DNA from: Clostridiales bacterium
GTDB taxonomy: Bacteria; Bacillota; Clostridia; Oscillospirales; Oscillospiraceae
Direction: 5' to 3'
Assembly: GCA_019422005.1 (NCBI GenBank)
Contig: JAHZEF010000075.1
Span: 535-5,820, forward strand
DNA: 5,286 nucleotides
The position numbers and the translations under genes are program-made. Under the pieces are notes generated by a model. The model ran no database searches. It was not told the origin of the DNA and saw only the letters and a program-made list of their open reading frames with translations. Shown piece by piece: positions 4,521-5,286 of the stretch. Position 1 is the first letter of the stretch. Every line of letters starts with the position of its first letter.

Positions 4521-5286
4521 ATGTCCAGTCGTGTATTTCAGAGCGTCATTGTTCAAATGAAGGATGCAACAGATCGGATGATCGGCGTCATTGACTCTGA
4601 CGGCAACGTGGTATCCTGCAGCGATACCGCCCTGATTGGCGAGAAATGGGCCGACGCCGTGATCAAGCTCAATGGGGCGCCCGACTCCATTGTCATTGTT
4701 GACAAAAAAACCTTCAAGCCGCTCTCCAGCTGGAGCGCATACTTTGACTATGCTGTGTTTACCGACGGAGATGATGAGGCCGCCCGTAGCGTCTGCATTA
4801 TGGCCCATGTCGCTCTCAACGGAGCAAAAATGTATTATGAGGAAAAGCACGACAAAGGGACGTTTGTGAAAAATATTATCACAGACAATATCCTGCCGGG
4901 CGATATTTATATTCGCGCCAAGGAGCTGCATTTTTCAACGGATGTGCAGCGGGCTGTGTTTCTGATCCGTCAGGTCGGGCGCGCAGACGTGGCTGCGGTG
5001 GATGTGCTGCAGAACATGTTTACCGACAAACAGCAGGATTTCGTGCTCAGCATCAATGAAACCGATATCGCCATCGTCAAGCAGGTCCCTCCCAATGTGG
5101 AGAGCGCGGAACTGTTCAAAATTGCCCAGTCCGTGGAAGATACGCTGAAAGCGGAGCTGTTCATCAAAACGGCAATCGGAATCGGTACGATTGCCAACCA
5201 TCTTCGTGAGCTGGCCGATGCCTACAAGGAGGCTCAGGTTGCCATCGAGGTCGGAGCCCATTTCCCAGTTGGCGATGCGGATGGTG
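4521..5286 (+). CDS. CdaR/PucR-type transcriptional regulator, 3'-truncated by window edge
   Basis: The frame is open from ATG 4521 to the window end (255 residues), so it is cut off before its stop. AAAGGGAGGG (4505-4514) lies six bases upstream of the ATG, a strong ribosome binding site. Residues 1-50 (SVIVQMKDATDRMIGVIDSDG, then SDTALIGEKW) resemble the N-terminal sensor region of sugar-diacid-regulator-like proteins. Residues about 143-245 match the GGDEF-like domain of CdaR/PucR regulators: AVFLIRQVGRADVAAVDVLQ, DFVLSINETDIAIVKQV, then IGIGTIANHLRELADAYKEAQVAIEVG. That last block is typical of the segment linking this domain to the C-terminal PucR helix-turn-helix, which should lie just beyond the window. 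The GGDEF motif itself is absent, so cyclase activity is not expected. The ligand is unknown; E. coli CdaR senses sugar diacids such as glycerate/glucarate, but this sensor region is too divergent to transfer that. Confidence 0.82.
   Translation, partial: MSSRVFQSVIVQMKDATDRMIGVIDSDGNVVSCSDTALIGEKWADAVIKLNGAPDSIVIVDKKTFKPLSSWSAYFDYAVFTDGDDEAARSVCIMAHVALNGAKMYYEEKHDKGTFVKNIITDNILPGDIYIRAKELHFSTDVQRAVFLIRQVGRADVAAVDVLQNMFTDKQQDFVLSINETDIAIVKQVPPNVESAELFKIAQSVEDTLKAELFIKTAIGIGTIANHLRELADAYKEAQVAIEVGAHFPVGDADG

Overview
The window looks like a chromosomal segment of a moderately GC-rich anaerobic member of the Clostridia (Firmicutes), most plausibly an Oscillospiraceae/Ruminococcaceae-type gut bacterium. 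The basis is gene content: an ECF riboflavin S-component behind an FMN riboswitch, a DUF1273/SLOG protein, a DUF4830 membrane-anchored protein and a clostridial CdaR/PucR-type regulator. Strong GGAGG-type ribosome binding sites and sigma-A promoters fit this. The assignment is an inference from family knowledge, not from a database search.

Layout: (1) 2-1471 (+), the 3' part of a sodium/proline symporter (putP) that runs in from the left edge. (2) A strong hairpin at 1477-1511 separates it from the convergent gene ribU at 1515-2270 (-), the substrate-binding subunit of an ECF riboflavin transporter. (3) The ribU leader at about 2271-2480 holds, in transcript order, an FMN riboswitch (2356-2462), an intrinsic terminator (2294-2324) and a GAGGTGA ribosome binding site. 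Its promoter is at 2488-2515. (4) A divergent promoter carries the same 11-base core, GTGCTATAATG, and drives a 161-aa SLOG/DUF1273 protein at 2572-3057 (+). (5) Its stop codon directly abuts the stop codon of a DUF4830 gene at 3058-3531 (-), which has no orthodox start codon at the position where its membrane anchor begins. (6) Divergent from that is an RsuA/RluB-family rRNA pseudouridine synthase at 3609-4307 (+). (7) An AT-rich intergenic stretch with short inverted repeats and a good promoter leads into the N-terminal 255 residues of a CdaR/PucR-type transcriptional regulator (4521 to the right edge, +).

Neighbouring genes mostly alternate strand, so this is a run of single-gene transcription units, not one operon or pathway. 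The links are regulatory: the FMN switch on ribU, and a shared divergent control region between ribU and the SLOG gene. I found no mobile element, CRISPR array, tRNA or rRNA, and no evidence of a multi-gene novel system. The most interesting points are the mirrored promoters, the layered ribU leader, the missing DUF4830 start codon and the repeat-rich region in front of the regulator.
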